The notes under the pieces were generated by a model. That model was not told the DNA's origin and did no database searches. It was given only the letters and a program-made list of their open reading frames with translations. From positions 3,438,001 to 3,502,000 of the forward strand of contig NZ_AP025028.1 of the NCBI RefSeq assembly GCF_003114835.2: 64,000 nucleotides of DNA. Direction: 5' to 3'. Shown piece after piece: positions 9,987 through 19,415 of the stretch. The DNA is from Leptospira kobayashii. GTDB taxonomy: Bacteria > Spirochaetota > Leptospiria > Leptospirales > Leptospiraceae. Position 1 is the first letter of the stretch. Each line of letters opens with the position of its first letter. A program made the position numbers and the translations under genes.

Positions 9987-10718
9987 CTAACCTCTCCATC
10001 TTCTGGATTCCAATACCTTTACGGTAAGGTATAAAAAAAGAAGTGATCCCGTAACAAAGAACATAATTCCCGTTAGAGGAAGAACTCCTTTTGAAAAATT
10101 GATATAATGGGAAAATATATGCAGATGAAACAGGATTTTCCTAGTTGTTGCTTGGAACAAATGGGAAAAATACCCGACCACCCAAAGCGTAAGGATGATC
10201 AACACGGAAATCAAAAGGGAAATCATCTGGTTTTTGGCAATGCTCGAACCGAAAAGACCGATCGAATAAGTAAAAGTTCCTAGCAAAAACACTCCGATCG
10301 TGCCGGAAGCAACGATATAAAGAGGGGCCTGCCAATAACTGTAAAGCAGAATCGGAAAAAGCCCGTTGATGAATATCGTAATGATTCCGCAGATTGTAAC
10401 ACCAAACAGAAATTTGCCGAGAACAATGTCCGCATCGGTGATCGGGCTTGTAAAAAGCAATTCCAGAGTTCCTTTGTTTCTTTCTTCTACGATCGAACCC
10501 ATGGATATGATGATCATCGCAATGAGGATCGTAGTCATAAAGGATATGAAGGTAACAATGGTGGCTTCTTCATAATTTGCTCTTCCGTTGAAGTTCAAAA
10601 TCATGATAAAGAGCGCATTCAAAAAAGCGGTTCCGCCCAAAACCAAAGGTCCCATATATGTGCCGAAAAATAATTTTAATTCTTTTTTATAAATCCAAAC
10701 AGCGATTTGCCAATTCAT
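9987..10718 (-). CDS. GldF-like ABC transporter permease
   Basis: An ABC-2 type permease of 243 aa with six hydrophobic helices. The conserved segment [35 protein letters not shown] is the typical ABC-2/GldF motif, in which a cytoplasmic loop contacts the ATPase. The start overlaps the end of the ATPase gene by four bases and the GldG-like gene follows after four bases. It presumably forms the membrane pore of the exporter; the substrate is unknown. Confidence 0.9.
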   Translation of the reverse strand: MNWQIAVWIYKKELKLFFGTYMGPLVLGGTAFLNALFIMILNFNGRANYEEATIVTFISFMTTILIAMIIISMGSIVEERNKGTLELLFTSPITDADIVLGKFLFGVTICGIITIFINGLFPILLYSYWQAPLYIVASGTIGVFLLGTFTYSIGLFGSSIAKNQMISLLISVLIILTLWVVGYFSHLFQATTRKILFHLHIFSHYINFSKGVLPLTGIMFFVTGSLLFLYLTVKVLESRRWRG

Positions 10719-11644
10719 ATTTTCTCCATAAAGATTTGTTCCAAAGATACTTCCTGTTTTTTTAAGGATTCGATTTGGATTCCGGAAGCGATTGCCGAAG
10801 TGAATAATTTTTCTTTGAAAGATTTAGGCTCGCGTGCTTTGATCAGAAAAACCGTCTCCTCATTCTGAACGCCTAAGTATTGTAAGTTGTCTTCCGGAGA
10901 AAGCTGCGAACGAAGGAAATTTTCCAATTCTTCCTTTCCCCTTCCGGAAAGTCCGATTTCCCAACCTGCCACCCGGCTCATTTCCTCTTCCAATTGTTTC
11001 AAACTGAGTTGTTGTCTGAGAGAACCTTTGTGTAAAAATAAAAACTTATCACATGTCTTGTAAATTTCGGAAAGGATATGACTGGAAATCAGAACCGTAT
11101 GTTCTCCCGCCAAACTGCGGATCAGATTTCTGATCTCTACGATTTGTTTCGGATCGAGTCCGGAAATCGGTTCATCCATAATGACAACCGCAGGATTTCC
11201 CAGGATGGCTTGAGCGATTCCCACTCTCTTCCTGAATCCGAGGGACAAAGTGCTGATCAAACGGTCTTTTACTTCCGACAAATTTGTTTTTTGAAGAACG
11301 CGATCGATTTCACCGTTTAACTTTGATTCTTCTATTTTTTTCAAACGACTTACGAATTTAAGATAATCTTCCACACTCAGATCTTCGTAAAGAGGAGGAG
11401 ATTCGGGAAGATAACCTATTTTCTGTTTGGCTTCAAGAGGATGCTCGAAAATGGATTTGCCGTCAATTTGCGCATCCCCCGCACTTGGAATCAGATAACC
11501 CGTCAAAATACGAAGGGTTGTCGTTTTTCCGGCTCCGTTTAGACCGAGAAGCCCGACGACTTCTCCCTTTTCCAACTTGAAATTCAAGCCTGTAATGGCT
11601 CGTTTTTCCCCATAAAATTTAGATAAATTGCTGACTTGAATCAT
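10715..11644 (-). CDS. GldA-like ABC transporter ATP-binding protein
   Basis: An ABC ATPase of 309 aa. Walker A is GLNGAGKTT at residues 34-42, the Q-loop is in [20 protein letters not shown], the signature is [16 protein letters not shown], and Walker B is [13 protein letters not shown], followed by the H-loop SSHIL. The roughly 90 C-terminal residues are the accessory domain common in GldA/NatA-type ATPases. It is first in a four-gene operon with a permease, a GldG-like protein and a membrane-anchored protein. The gene runs divergently from a histidine kinase whose longest frame overlaps it. Confidence 0.93.
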   Translation of the reverse strand: MIQVSNLSKFYGEKRAITGLNFKLEKGEVVGLLGLNGAGKTTTLRILTGYLIPSAGDAQIDGKSIFEHPLEAKQKIGYLPESPPLYEDLSVEDYLKFVSRLKKIEESKLNGEIDRVLQKTNLSEVKDRLISTLSLGFRKRVGIAQAILGNPAVVIMDEPISGLDPKQIVEIRNLIRSLAGEHTVLISSHILSEIYKTCDKFLFLHKGSLRQQLSLKQLEEEMSRVAGWEIGLSGRGKEELENFLRSQLSPEDNLQYLGVQNEETVFLIKAREPKSFKEKLFTSAIASGIQIESLKKQEVSLEQIFMEKI

Positions 11645-11677
11645 AACTCTGGTTTTATTTTAAGTATATTTGAACGT

Positions 11678-13201
11678 ATGAATGACTTTTACGAAAAAAT
11701 CAAAGGCTTTTTCAAGGATGAGTCAAGCTTGTTGGAAGCAAAGCAACTTCTTTCGGAAAATTGGGAGAAATTGGCTCCCGATTATCTCAACAAAATTCTG
11801 GAAACCATTCGGGACGCCGTCTTTATCTTAGATTCCAATTGGAACTATATTTATCTGAATTCAAAGGCCTTGGAAATGGTCGAACTTTCCCCCGGTCAAA
11901 TCATAGGGAAAGAAGTCTGGACGGTCTTCCCCGAAGTCAAAGAAAGCGAGCTCGGAGAAAGGATGAGAACTGCAGTTCGGGAACGCAAGAGCATGCAATT
12001 CGAACACATTCATGCCTTGGGGGAAAAATGGTATGATCTTCTCGTTCTTCCTTCTCAAGACTTTTTATTCGTTCTCGCCACGGAGATCACCTCACAAAAG
12101 AAGGTGGAACGGGGCTACGAAAGCGTAGTTTCCAAAAACCGTGCCATCATCAATTCCATCCCGGACAAACTCTATCGGATTCATAAAGACGGAATCGTAA
12201 TTGATTACAAAATGTACCCTGATTTTCCGGGGTGGGATATGCCCTCCGGAAATTCGGAGGAACGATTTTCTTCCGTAGAATCTCTTTTTCCCGAGGAAAG
12301 TTTAAGTTCTATCCGTAATATGATTTCACAGGTGCTAACCTTGGATCAAACGCAATCAATTGAATATTCCAAAGAGGAATACGACGGGGTCAAGTTTTAC
12401 GAGGCAAGGATTGCCAAAAGCGGTCCGGAAGAAGTTTTGGCAATCGTTCGTAACATTACGGAAAGAAAGAAAGCGGAACGCTTGAAAAACGAATTTATCA
12501 GTTTGGTAAGCCATGAACTTCGTACTCCCCTGACTTCGATTAAAGGTGCCATCGAACTTTTAATCGGCGGAGTAGCGGGAGATTTGTCCAACCAGGCAAA
12601 ATCGCTATTGAATATTTGCCGCAAAAACACTCTGCGTCTGGTTCGGTTTGTGACGGATCTACTGGATATAGAAGCACTTGATTCGGGAAATATCAATTTT
12701 AAATACAAAGCGTTCTTTCTGGAAGATGTGATTCAAGCTTCCGTTGACGGAATGAGAACATTCGCAGAACAATATCATGTTTTGCTTAATTATCAGAAAG
12801 ATGCGGATTCCATTTCCGTATATGTGGACGAAGATCGGTTGAATCACTGCGTTACCAATCTGATTTCCAATGCGGTCAAATACACTCCAAAGTATTCGGA
12901 AGTTATGATCCGAGTCGGCAAAACCGATTTGGGAGCCTATATTCAAGTGATAGACCAAGGTCCGGGAATTGATCCTGATTTTCAACCGAGATTGTTTCAC
13001 AGATTCGCGCAAGGGACACCCCCCAAAGATAAGTTAGTTGGTGGGACAGGACTGGGATTGTCCATTACCAAGGGATTTATTGAAGTGATGAAAGGATCTA
13101 TTGATTTTATCACTAGTCCCACGGGAACCTCGTTTACAATTACCTTACCTTTGTATGATTTGAATTCCCTTTCTAAATTCGCAGAAGGACAGAATCAATG
13201 A
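11678..13201 (+). CDS. PAS-domain sensor histidine kinase
   Basis: A cytoplasmic hybrid-less histidine kinase of 507 aa with no membrane helices. Order: a PAS domain (about residues 40-150, IRDAVFILDSNWNYIYLN), a second PAS-like domain (about 150-265, ending in IVRNITERKKAERLKNE), HisKA with the phospho-acceptor His279 in SLVSHELRTPL, then an HATPase domain with N box (HCVTNLISNAVKYTP), DQGPGI and GGTGLGLSI. I chose the ATG at 11678. A longer in-frame start at 11636 overlaps the divergent ABC gene and adds only hydrophobic, unconserved residues. It overlaps the following response-regulator gene by four bases, so the two form a two-component pair. Confidence 0.9.
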   Translation: MNDFYEKIKGFFKDESSLLEAKQLLSENWEKLAPDYLNKILETIRDAVFILDSNWNYIYLNSKALEMVELSPGQIIGKEVWTVFPEVKESELGERMRTAVRERKSMQFEHIHALGEKWYDLLVLPSQDFLFVLATEITSQKKVERGYESVVSKNRAIINSIPDKLYRIHKDGIVIDYKMYPDFPGWDMPSGNSEERFSSVESLFPEESLSSIRNMISQVLTLDQTQSIEYSKEEYDGVKFYEARIAKSGPEEVLAIVRNITERKKAERLKNEFISLVSHELRTPLTSIKGAIELLIGGVAGDLSNQAKSLLNICRKNTLRLVRFVTDLLDIEALDSGNINFKYKAFFLEDVIQASVDGMRTFAEQYHVLLNYQKDADSISVYVDEDRLNHCVTNLISNAVKYTPKYSEVMIRVGKTDLGAYIQVIDQGPGIDPDFQPRLFHRFAQGTPPKDKLVGGTGLGLSITKGFIEVMKGSIDFITSPTGTSFTITLPLYDLNSLSKFAEGQNQ

Positions 13202-13599
13202 GAACGAACCCGAAACATATCAAAACGGTTTTGATCGTAGAAGATGAAGAAGATATTATTGAAATCCTTCGCATCGCTATTGAATACAATTCCGATTTTA
13301 ACGTATTCTTTGCAAAAACAGGACCGGAAGGATTGCAAAAAGCAATCATATTGCAACCCGACTTGATCTTGTTAGATGTATTGATGCCGGGAATGAACGG
13401 ATTGGAATTGATAGAAGAACTGAGAGTATTTCCCGAAACAGCGGGAATTCCTGTTGCTTTCATCACTTCGCGGGTGCAAAAAAACGAAATCCAGGAATAC
13501 CAAAAAAGAGGGGCGATCGGCGTGATCGAAAAACCATTCGCTCCACTTGAAATCACCGCGAAGATTTATACTTTGTGGAACGAGGCGATAACCAAATAA
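13198..13599 (+). CDS. Single-domain response regulator
   Basis: A 133-residue CheY-like receiver without an output domain. It shows the acidic pair in VLIVEDEEDI (Glu15/Asp16 area), the phospho-acceptor Asp60 in LILLDVLMPGMNG, a conserved Thr/Ser after AFITSR, and the Lys of EKPFAP. It is presumably phosphorylated by the kinase that overlaps its start (ATGA). With no DNA-binding domain it probably acts by protein contact. It ends just before a strong hairpin. Confidence 0.92.
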   Translation: MRTNPKHIKTVLIVEDEEDIIEILRIAIEYNSDFNVFFAKTGPEGLQKAIILQPDLILLDVLMPGMNGLELIEELRVFPETAGIPVAFITSRVQKNEIQEYQKRGAIGVIEKPFAPLEITAKIYTLWNEAITK

Positions 13600-13604
13600 C
13601 TTTA

Positions 13605-13644
13605 ATTTGGTGCAGACTCTTTCATAAAGAGCCTCGCACCAAAT
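13605..13644. terminator. Terminator-like hairpin between convergent genes
   Basis: The outer stem ATTTGGTGC (13605-13613) pairs with 13636-13644, and an inner stem CTCTTT/AAAGAG closes a CAT loop. It lies between the response-regulator stop and the stop of the convergent sugar-kinase gene, consistent with two-way termination. Confidence 0.6.
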
Positions 13645-13652
13645 CGTATCGA

Positions 13653-14645
13653 CTAATAACCTTTTAAAACTTCATCCTGTTTGTTTAGGAGTTTGACAGA
13701 AAGTCTGGGCCCTACTTCTTCCACAATCCGGGATGCCACATAGTTCCCCCATCTGGCGGAACGTTTCGGCGTGAATCCATGTGTCAATCCGTAGAGAACA
13801 CCTGCTGCGAATGCGTCGCCCGCTCCCGTAGTATCCACAGGTTTTACCGGAAATCCGGGAACCAGTTCGATTTTTCCGTCCTGGCAAACGTAAGCACCTT
13901 CTTTGCCCGCAGTCATAAATACCAACGGAGATAAAGTCCCGATATAAGCAACCGCTTCCAAAGGATCTTTTTTTCCGCTCAGTGCCAGCCCTTCTTCCGT
14001 ATTGCAAAAAACCACATCTACATAATCTTTTGTTAGTTGAATGAATTCATCGCGAGTTCGGTTTACACAAAAAGGATCGCTGTATGTAAACGCTACTTTG
14101 ACCTGGTTGGCTTTTGCTTCTTTCATGGTAAGCTGGCTCGCTTTTTTTGTAGAGTCCCCGTCCCAAAGATAACCTTCCACATAGACAAATTGAGAAGATT
14201 TCAAATCTTCCAAATGAATGTCTGAAGGCGAAAGCGAAGTGGAAATACCCAAACAAGTGAGCATGGTTCTCTCCGCATCCGGTGTTGTTAAGACCACACA
14301 AGTTCCCGTATGGCCTTCTTTATCAGGAGCTGTCTCAAATCGGACGCCTGCATCCTCCATATCCTTTTTGTAAAATTCACCGTATGTGTCGTGAGTGACT
14401 TTTCCCGCATAACAGCAATTTCCACCTGAGTTGGCGATCGCAATCATCGTGTTAGCGGCACTGCCGCCGGATCTGAGTTCTTTTTTGATTTCGTGGAGAT
14501 CGGCGAGGATTTGTCCTTGTCTCGTTTCATCGACCAGGGTCATTATACCTTTGTCTATTTTTTGTTTATCTAAAAATTTCGGTTCTACGAATGCGATAAT
14601 ATCAACAAGTGCGTTTCCCACACCAAATACGTCATATTTCTTCAT
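13653..14645 (-). CDS. Adenosine-kinase-like PfkB family sugar kinase
   Basis: A carbohydrate/nucleoside kinase of the ribokinase (PfkB) superfamily, about 330 aa. It shows the first PfkB signature (SGGSAANTMIAIANSGG), the anion-hole and catalytic motif PVDTTGAGDAFAAGVLYG, and FVYVEGYLWD, typical of the adenosine-kinase subgroup that makes AMP from adenosine. I chose the ATG at 14645 because MKKYDVFGVGNALVDIIAF is the usual beginning of the family. A TTG at 14696 is in frame and would add 17 charged residues. Substrate specificity is inferred from the subgroup. Confidence 0.87.
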   Translation of the reverse strand: MKKYDVFGVGNALVDIIAFVEPKFLDKQKIDKGIMTLVDETRQGQILADLHEIKKELRSGGSAANTMIAIANSGGNCCYAGKVTHDTYGEFYKKDMEDAGVRFETAPDKEGHTGTCVVLTTPDAERTMLTCLGISTSLSPSDIHLEDLKSSQFVYVEGYLWDGDSTKKASQLTMKEAKANQVKVAFTYSDPFCVNRTRDEFIQLTKDYVDVVFCNTEEGLALSGKKDPLEAVAYIGTLSPLVFMTAGKEGAYVCQDGKIELVPGFPVKPVDTTGAGDAFAAGVLYGLTHGFTPKRSARWGNYVASRIVEEVGPRLSVKLLNKQDEVLKGY

Positions 14646-14734
14646 GAAAGCTAAATTGAAATCCTTTGGATCTAAGTCCTCTTTTTTTTGAACCAATTGC
14701 AGAGAATCTTTAACTCTTCTGACAGAGGAAAAGT

Positions 14735-15223
14735 ATGCAAGAGAATCGTTGGCGGATGGGTGAAGTTCTTGTTTTTGCAGATACTTCCGTTTCCAGTTTG
14801 TTGCTATCTGAAATGGGCGCCGGGTTTTATCGCAGGCTTCTTAGAAGAAGTCACGATAGCAGAGATCTATTTTGCCGATTGATCCGTAAACACCGGGAAA
14901 GGTTGGTGGTGCATCTGAGTTCGGTGAGACAAAAGAGAAATTTAAGGATTACTTATCAGAGTCATTTGGAAAATGCGGAGAGTTATTATGTGAAGGTGAA
15001 CTTTCGGCCGGGACATGAGGATTGGGCGGAGATAGGATTGATTGCGGGGAATTTTAGGGTTTCCAGGACTCTGATTGTGAGTTTGATGATATTTTGGGAG
15101 ATGGAAGGTGAGGGTAAAAAGAGCGTATGTGTTCCTACATTTCAATCGAAGCCCAAAGAGATCATAGTCATCTACCGACTCAAACCCTTCCGATTAACAA
15201 GATCCTTCCACCTCCGGCCCTAA
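14735..15223 (+). CDS. DUF1564-like protein
   Basis: A basic 162-residue protein. The pattern YxxxL...YYVKVNFRPGHEDWAEIGLIAGNFRVSRTLI is the hallmark of DUF1564, a family that to my knowledge occurs only in Leptospira, usually as many small paralogues of unknown function. An AGAGGA ribosome-binding site lies eight bases before the ATG. The gene stands alone between the divergent PfkB kinase and gpmI. The C-terminal part (VPTFQSKPKEIIVIYRLKP) is less conserved. It is useful mainly as a lineage marker. Confidence 0.75.
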   Translation: MQENRWRMGEVLVFADTSVSSLLLSEMGAGFYRRLLRRSHDSRDLFCRLIRKHRERLVVHLSSVRQKRNLRITYQSHLENAESYYVKVNFRPGHEDWAEIGLIAGNFRVSRTLIVSLMIFWEMEGEGKKSVCVPTFQSKPKEIIVIYRLKPFRLTRSFHLRP

Positions 15224-15299
15224 ACCAAAACCAATCCACATCTTGCGGTTGCAAAATGTAGAATCATTCAGATACTGGAAAAAAATAGGAATCTAATCT

Positions 15300-16949
15300 A
15301 TGTTATCTCTCCAAAAACATCCCAATGGACCTCTTGCCAAACAAGTCCTCCTAGTCATTTTAGATGGAGTAGGATTCACCAAACAAGGTGTAAATGACGG
15401 AAACGCGGTGGAAGCCGCAAAAATGCCTGTTCTCAAAAACCTTTGGCAAACAAGACCGACACTCCATTTACGGGCACATGGAACCGCCGTGGGAATGCCA
15501 AGCGACGAAGATATGGGCAATTCCGAGGTGGGTCATAATGTTCTAGGTTCGGGACGCATTTTCGACCAAGGGGCAAAATTAGTCAGCGCCTCGATTGACT
15601 CCAAAGAAATGTTCCAGGGACCTATTTGGAAAAAGATAATCCAAAACGTAAAAACAAACAATTCCACATTACACTTCTTAGGTTTACTATCCGATGGAAA
15701 TGTTCATAGCCATATAGATCATTTGCGGGCGATGATTGATGTTGCCCAAACGGAAGCAGTTCCCAAAATCAGACTTCATATTTTACTCGATGGTAGGGAT
15801 GTTCCCGAAAAATCCGCCCTTGATTATCTCACCCCCTTGGAGTCCCATCTAAGCGAACTCAAAAAATCGGGACTGGACATTTCCGTTGCCTCCGGAGGAG
15901 GAAGAATGGAAATCACTATGGACCGTTACGAAGCAGATTGGTCAATGGTGGAACGGGGCTGGAAGGTACACGTATTAGGTGAAGGAAGAAAATTTGCTTC
16001 TGCTACCGAAGCAATCGAAACGTTCCGCAAAGAAGATCCGAATGTAATCGATCAATACCTTCCTTCCTTTGTTGTTGCGGACCCGACCGGCAAACCGGTC
16101 GGGTCTGTGGAAGACGGCGACTCCGTTATCTTTTTTAATTTCAGAGGAGATCGCTCCATTGAAATCTCAAGAGCATTCACGGAAGAAAACTTTGCCCCTT
16201 TCAACAGAATCCGATTTCCCAAGATCGAATTTGCAGGCATGATGCAATACGACGGAGATTCATTTATCCCCAAACAATACTTAGTTTCTCCACCGGTCAT
16301 CGATCGCACAATGGGAGAATATTTGGTGAACGAACATGTAGCTCAGTACGCGATTTCGGAAACGCAAAAATACGGGCATGTTACTTTTTTCTGGAACGGA
16401 AATAAATCAGGATACTTCAACCAGGCTCTCGAAACTTACGAAGAAGTGAAATCCGATGTCATTCCTTTTGACCAAAAGCCGGAGATGAAAGCGAAAGAAA
16501 TCACGGACACTCTCATCCAAGCGATCCAAAGTCACAAATATCCTTTCTTAAGAGTCAATTACGCTAACGGAGATATGGTGGGACATACCGGCAATATGGA
16601 AGCAACTGTCAAAGGTTTGGAATACCTGGATTCCTGTATCGACCGTTTGGTAAAAATCTGCAAAGAGTCGGGAACGGTACTTTTTATCACTGCCGATCAC
16701 GGAAATGCGGATGAAATGTACCAGCTGGACAAAAAAGGACACGCGCAAACTTCCAAAGATGGCAAACCTGTCCCGAAAACCAGCCATACATTGAATCCTG
16801 TGCATTTCGTCGTTTTCGATCCGGAATCGAAAATCCAATTCGTAGAACAAGACCCTAACTTCGGTTTAGCGAACATAGCTGCGACCGTATTGGACGTATT
16901 GGGATTTGAAGCACCTGTCGGATACCACCAAAGCCTGATCCGAAGGTAG
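15300..16949 (+). CDS. gpmI: 2,3-bisphosphoglycerate-independent phosphoglycerate mutase
   Basis: A glycolytic enzyme interconverting 3- and 2-phosphoglycerate in the cytoplasm with two Mn ions. At 549 aa it is slightly longer than the usual 510. Metal ligand Asp22 lies in LVILDGVGF, the phospho-Ser75 in [12 protein letters not shown], the substrate loop in [14 protein letters not shown] and [15 protein letters not shown], and the second metal site in [11 protein letters not shown] with HTLNPVHFV. An AGGAAT ribosome-binding site precedes the ATG. A serine-hydrolase gene follows after only seven bases and may be co-transcribed. Confidence 0.96.
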   Translation: MLSLQKHPNGPLAKQVLLVILDGVGFTKQGVNDGNAVEAAKMPVLKNLWQTRPTLHLRAHGTAVGMPSDEDMGNSEVGHNVLGSGRIFDQGAKLVSASIDSKEMFQGPIWKKIIQNVKTNNSTLHFLGLLSDGNVHSHIDHLRAMIDVAQTEAVPKIRLHILLDGRDVPEKSALDYLTPLESHLSELKKSGLDISVASGGGRMEITMDRYEADWSMVERGWKVHVLGEGRKFASATEAIETFRKEDPNVIDQYLPSFVVADPTGKPVGSVEDGDSVIFFNFRGDRSIEISRAFTEENFAPFNRIRFPKIEFAGMMQYDGDSFIPKQYLVSPPVIDRTMGEYLVNEHVAQYAISETQKYGHVTFFWNGNKSGYFNQALETYEEVKSDVIPFDQKPEMKAKEITDTLIQAIQSHKYPFLRVNYANGDMVGHTGNMEATVKGLEYLDSCIDRLVKICKESGTVLFITADHGNADEMYQLDKKGHAQTSKDGKPVPKTSHTLNPVHFVVFDPESKIQFVEQDPNFGLANIAATVLDVLGFEAPVGYHQSLIRR

Positions 16950-16956
16950 TCTTTCC

Positions 16957-19032
16957 ATGAAGGTTTTTTCTGTTTTAAGTTTCTCTTTTCTTTCCTTATT
17001 TTTCATCTCATGCTCCGAAGAGGCAGGATCTCTATCGGAAGCAAAAAAAAAGGAAATCCGAACCAAACTAAGACAGGAAAACTTTCAAGGAGTGGTTCTA
17101 GTTGCCAAAGGAAAGGACATTCTATTCAGAGAAACTTTCTATCACAAAAAGGGAAACCAACCGAATCAACTCTACAGAAAACATAGTTTCCCGTTAGGTG
17201 AAGTAACAAAACCTTTTACAGCATTTGCACTCAAAGTTCTTCTCAGAGAGAAAAAAATCAAAGAGTCCGATCCTGTAGTCAAATATCTTTCCTGGTTTCC
17301 TTATAAAGAAATCACGATTGAAAATTTGCTCAAACATACGAGCGGACTTCCCCGATTCATAGAAATCGATTCCCATTTTGATTCCAAACCGGAAGCTCAA
17401 AAAAGAAGTCAGGTTCGTAATAGTTTTACCTCTTCCGTCTTACTACCTTCCTTTCTCCCAGGAGAATATTGGAAGTATACAAGACTCGATTATTTTATAT
17501 TAGGCTATCTGATTGAGGCACTTTCTGAAAAATCATATTCAGATTATATCAAAGAAACCATTTTAAAACCCTTGAATATGAATCATTCCTACGTGGATGT
17601 TCATGATCCGTTTCTGGGAAATAGCGGAATTTATTCCAATCCGGAAGATCTTGTTCTTTGGAAAGAAGAGTTATTACATCCGAGTCTATTACCCAAAAAA
17701 GAAGTGGAAAAACTTTTTCAAAAAACCATCCTACAGGATTCCATTTCGCAAGATTCTATTTTCTTCGGAGAAGGGATGTATGTAGGAGAGTATTTTCATT
17801 GGGCCTATGGAAAGGCAAAAGGAATCGCCAATCTATTTTATCAAGATAGGAAAAGCGATATATTGATATCGATTGTAAATCCCTGGGGAGGTACCAAGGG
17901 AGATTTGTCCTTTTATAAATCCATTCTCACCGAATCTCTATTTGGCGGAAAAAAACTAAAACTGAGAGACGTTCCCAAAAACCAAATGGAAGTGGATTTG
18001 GAAACTTTGATGAAAGAAAACAAAGTGCCTGCTGTCGGTGTCGCAGTTTATAAAAATTACAAATTGGTTTGGAAAAAAAACTACGGTGTCCGTAATTTAA
18101 AAACTTCTACCAAAGTGACGGACAATACTTTATTTCGCGCTGGCTCCCTTTCCAAAACAGTCACTGCAGTTACGGCAGTGAAATTGGCCGAAGAAGGAAA
18201 ACTGAATCTGTATTCCAATTGGAATCAAAAACTACTGAAATTTCATATCAGCCTAAAGAAAAAAGAAAAAGGCGCATTTGTTAATCTGGACAGTCTGCTC
18301 TCTCATACGAGCGGACTCACGGAAAAAGGAAATTGGGATGATCCGATCAACCAAAACAAAAAGCACCTAACAGATATTCAGGATTCCTTCTCTCCGAAAC
18401 CCGGCCACGGTCTGGAAATATACTACAAACCGGGATCTAAATCCCGTTATTCGGGAGCGGGTTATAGCGTCATCCAGGAAGCAATCGTAGAAGCGACAAA
18501 ACTTTCCTTTCCTAAAGTAATCACTAAATATGTAGGAAAACCCTTAGGTTGGAAACGAAGCAGCTTTCGTCAAAATCTTACCGAAGCGGACGATCACTGC
18601 GAAGGTCATGATGAAAAGGGGGAAATTCTGGAAGAAAAAAAATTCGTCACCCCCGAACTGGCCGCAGGGGGACTCTGGACCACTCCCGAAGAGATTGGAA
18701 ACGTATTTGCGGAAGTGGCGCTCGCCACCAAAGGCGGGTCGTCTCTTATTTCCGAATCTTCTGCAAAATACCTGCTCACTCCGAAAATGAGTGCTGCGAA
18801 CCTGACAGTGCACGCCCTCGTGGGCAGGGGCTTTTTCATCAATCAATCCGGACCTTCCGAGTATTTTTTCCATGGTGGCCATACAAAGGGACATAAGTCG
18901 CTGGCATTTTTCAACGCGGGCAAGGGATATGGGATCGTAATTATGACCAATTCGGAAAATGGCTCCGGTCTTATCTGGAGAATCCTCGGGGCTGTTTCCG
19001 CTCAAGAAAAATGGGATAAATTCGTAAATTAA
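16957..19032 (+). CDS. Lipoprotein with two beta-lactamase-like serine hydrolase domains, the first degenerate
   Basis: A 691-residue tandem protein of the class C beta-lactamase / penicillin-binding family. The signal peptide ends in a spirochaete-type lipobox (LFFISC, Cys19). The first domain (about 30-325) aligns with the family but has Glu82 where the catalytic Ser of SxxK should be (LGEVTKPF), and its HxG motif is not recognisable (HWAYGKAKG). The second domain (about 335-685) is intact: S397-L-S-K400, Tyr in SRYSGAGYS, and HGGHTKGH near the end. The first half thus looks like a regulatory or structural pseudo-enzyme fused to an active hydrolase, acting at the membrane or cell surface. 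Confidence 0.88.
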   Translation: MKVFSVLSFSFLSLFFISCSEEAGSLSEAKKKEIRTKLRQENFQGVVLVAKGKDILFRETFYHKKGNQPNQLYRKHSFPLGEVTKPFTAFALKVLLREKKIKESDPVVKYLSWFPYKEITIENLLKHTSGLPRFIEIDSHFDSKPEAQKRSQVRNSFTSSVLLPSFLPGEYWKYTRLDYFILGYLIEALSEKSYSDYIKETILKPLNMNHSYVDVHDPFLGNSGIYSNPEDLVLWKEELLHPSLLPKKEVEKLFQKTILQDSISQDSIFFGEGMYVGEYFHWAYGKAKGIANLFYQDRKSDILISIVNPWGGTKGDLSFYKSILTESLFGGKKLKLRDVPKNQMEVDLETLMKENKVPAVGVAVYKNYKLVWKKNYGVRNLKTSTKVTDNTLFRAGSLSKTVTAVTAVKLAEEGKLNLYSNWNQKLLKFHISLKKKEKGAFVNLDSLLSHTSGLTEKGNWDDPINQNKKHLTDIQDSFSPKPGHGLEIYYKPGSKSRYSGAGYSVIQEAIVEATKLSFPKVITKYVGKPLGWKRSSFRQNLTEADDHCEGHDEKGEILEEKKFVTPELAAGGLWTTPEEIGNVFAEVALATKGGSSLISESSAKYLLTPKMSAANLTVHALVGRGFFINQSGPSEYFFHGGHTKGHKSLAFFNAGKGYGIVIMTNSENGSGLIWRILGAVSAQEKWDKFVN

Positions 19033-19076
19033 TCTGATTGACCAATGTCAAAAATTGATTATCCTCTAAGCGTTTA

Positions 19077-19415
19077 ATGGAATACACTGAGTCAAAGACA
19101 AATGACATTATAGTTCTGAAACTTTTCGGAAACTTAGATATGTTAAATGCCGGAATCCTGAAGGAAAGAATCAGGGAGTCTTTTGCTCAAAACGAGTTCA
19201 AATTCATATTTGATCTGGAAGGAGTGAACTTCATCGACTCTTCCGGTTTCGGGCTGATCATGTCGCTCAACGACAAACTTGCCGAATCAGGCGGAGGGCT
19301 TAGGATCGCAAATGTATCCAAAACCATCCAACAAATTTTCCGTATCTCTAAAATCTCTTCCGTGATTTTGATTTTTGAATCTCTGGACGAAGCACTTTCT
19401 TCTTTTAAGAAGTAA
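19077..19415 (+). CDS. STAS-domain anti-sigma factor antagonist
   Basis: A 112-residue SpoIIAA-type STAS protein. The hallmark DLEGVNFIDSSGFGLIMSL carries the Ser that is phosphorylated by a cognate anti-sigma kinase and dephosphorylated by a SpoIIE-type phosphatase. Exactly such a phosphatase is the convergent neighbour, and their 3' ends overlap by 11 bases, so a functional partnership is plausible. No ribosome-binding site stands out before the ATG. The regulated sigma factor is not visible in this window. Confidence 0.88.
   Translation: MEYTESKTNDIIVLKLFGNLDMLNAGILKERIRESFAQNEFKFIFDLEGVNFIDSSGFGLIMSLNDKLAESGGGLRIANVSKTIQQIFRISKISSVILIFESLDEALSSFKK

Noticed and set aside
11636..11677. Upstream start of the histidine kinase
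   Set aside because: It overlaps the divergent ABC gene and adds an unconserved hydrophobic stretch; ATG 11678 gives a normal cytoplasmic PAS kinase.
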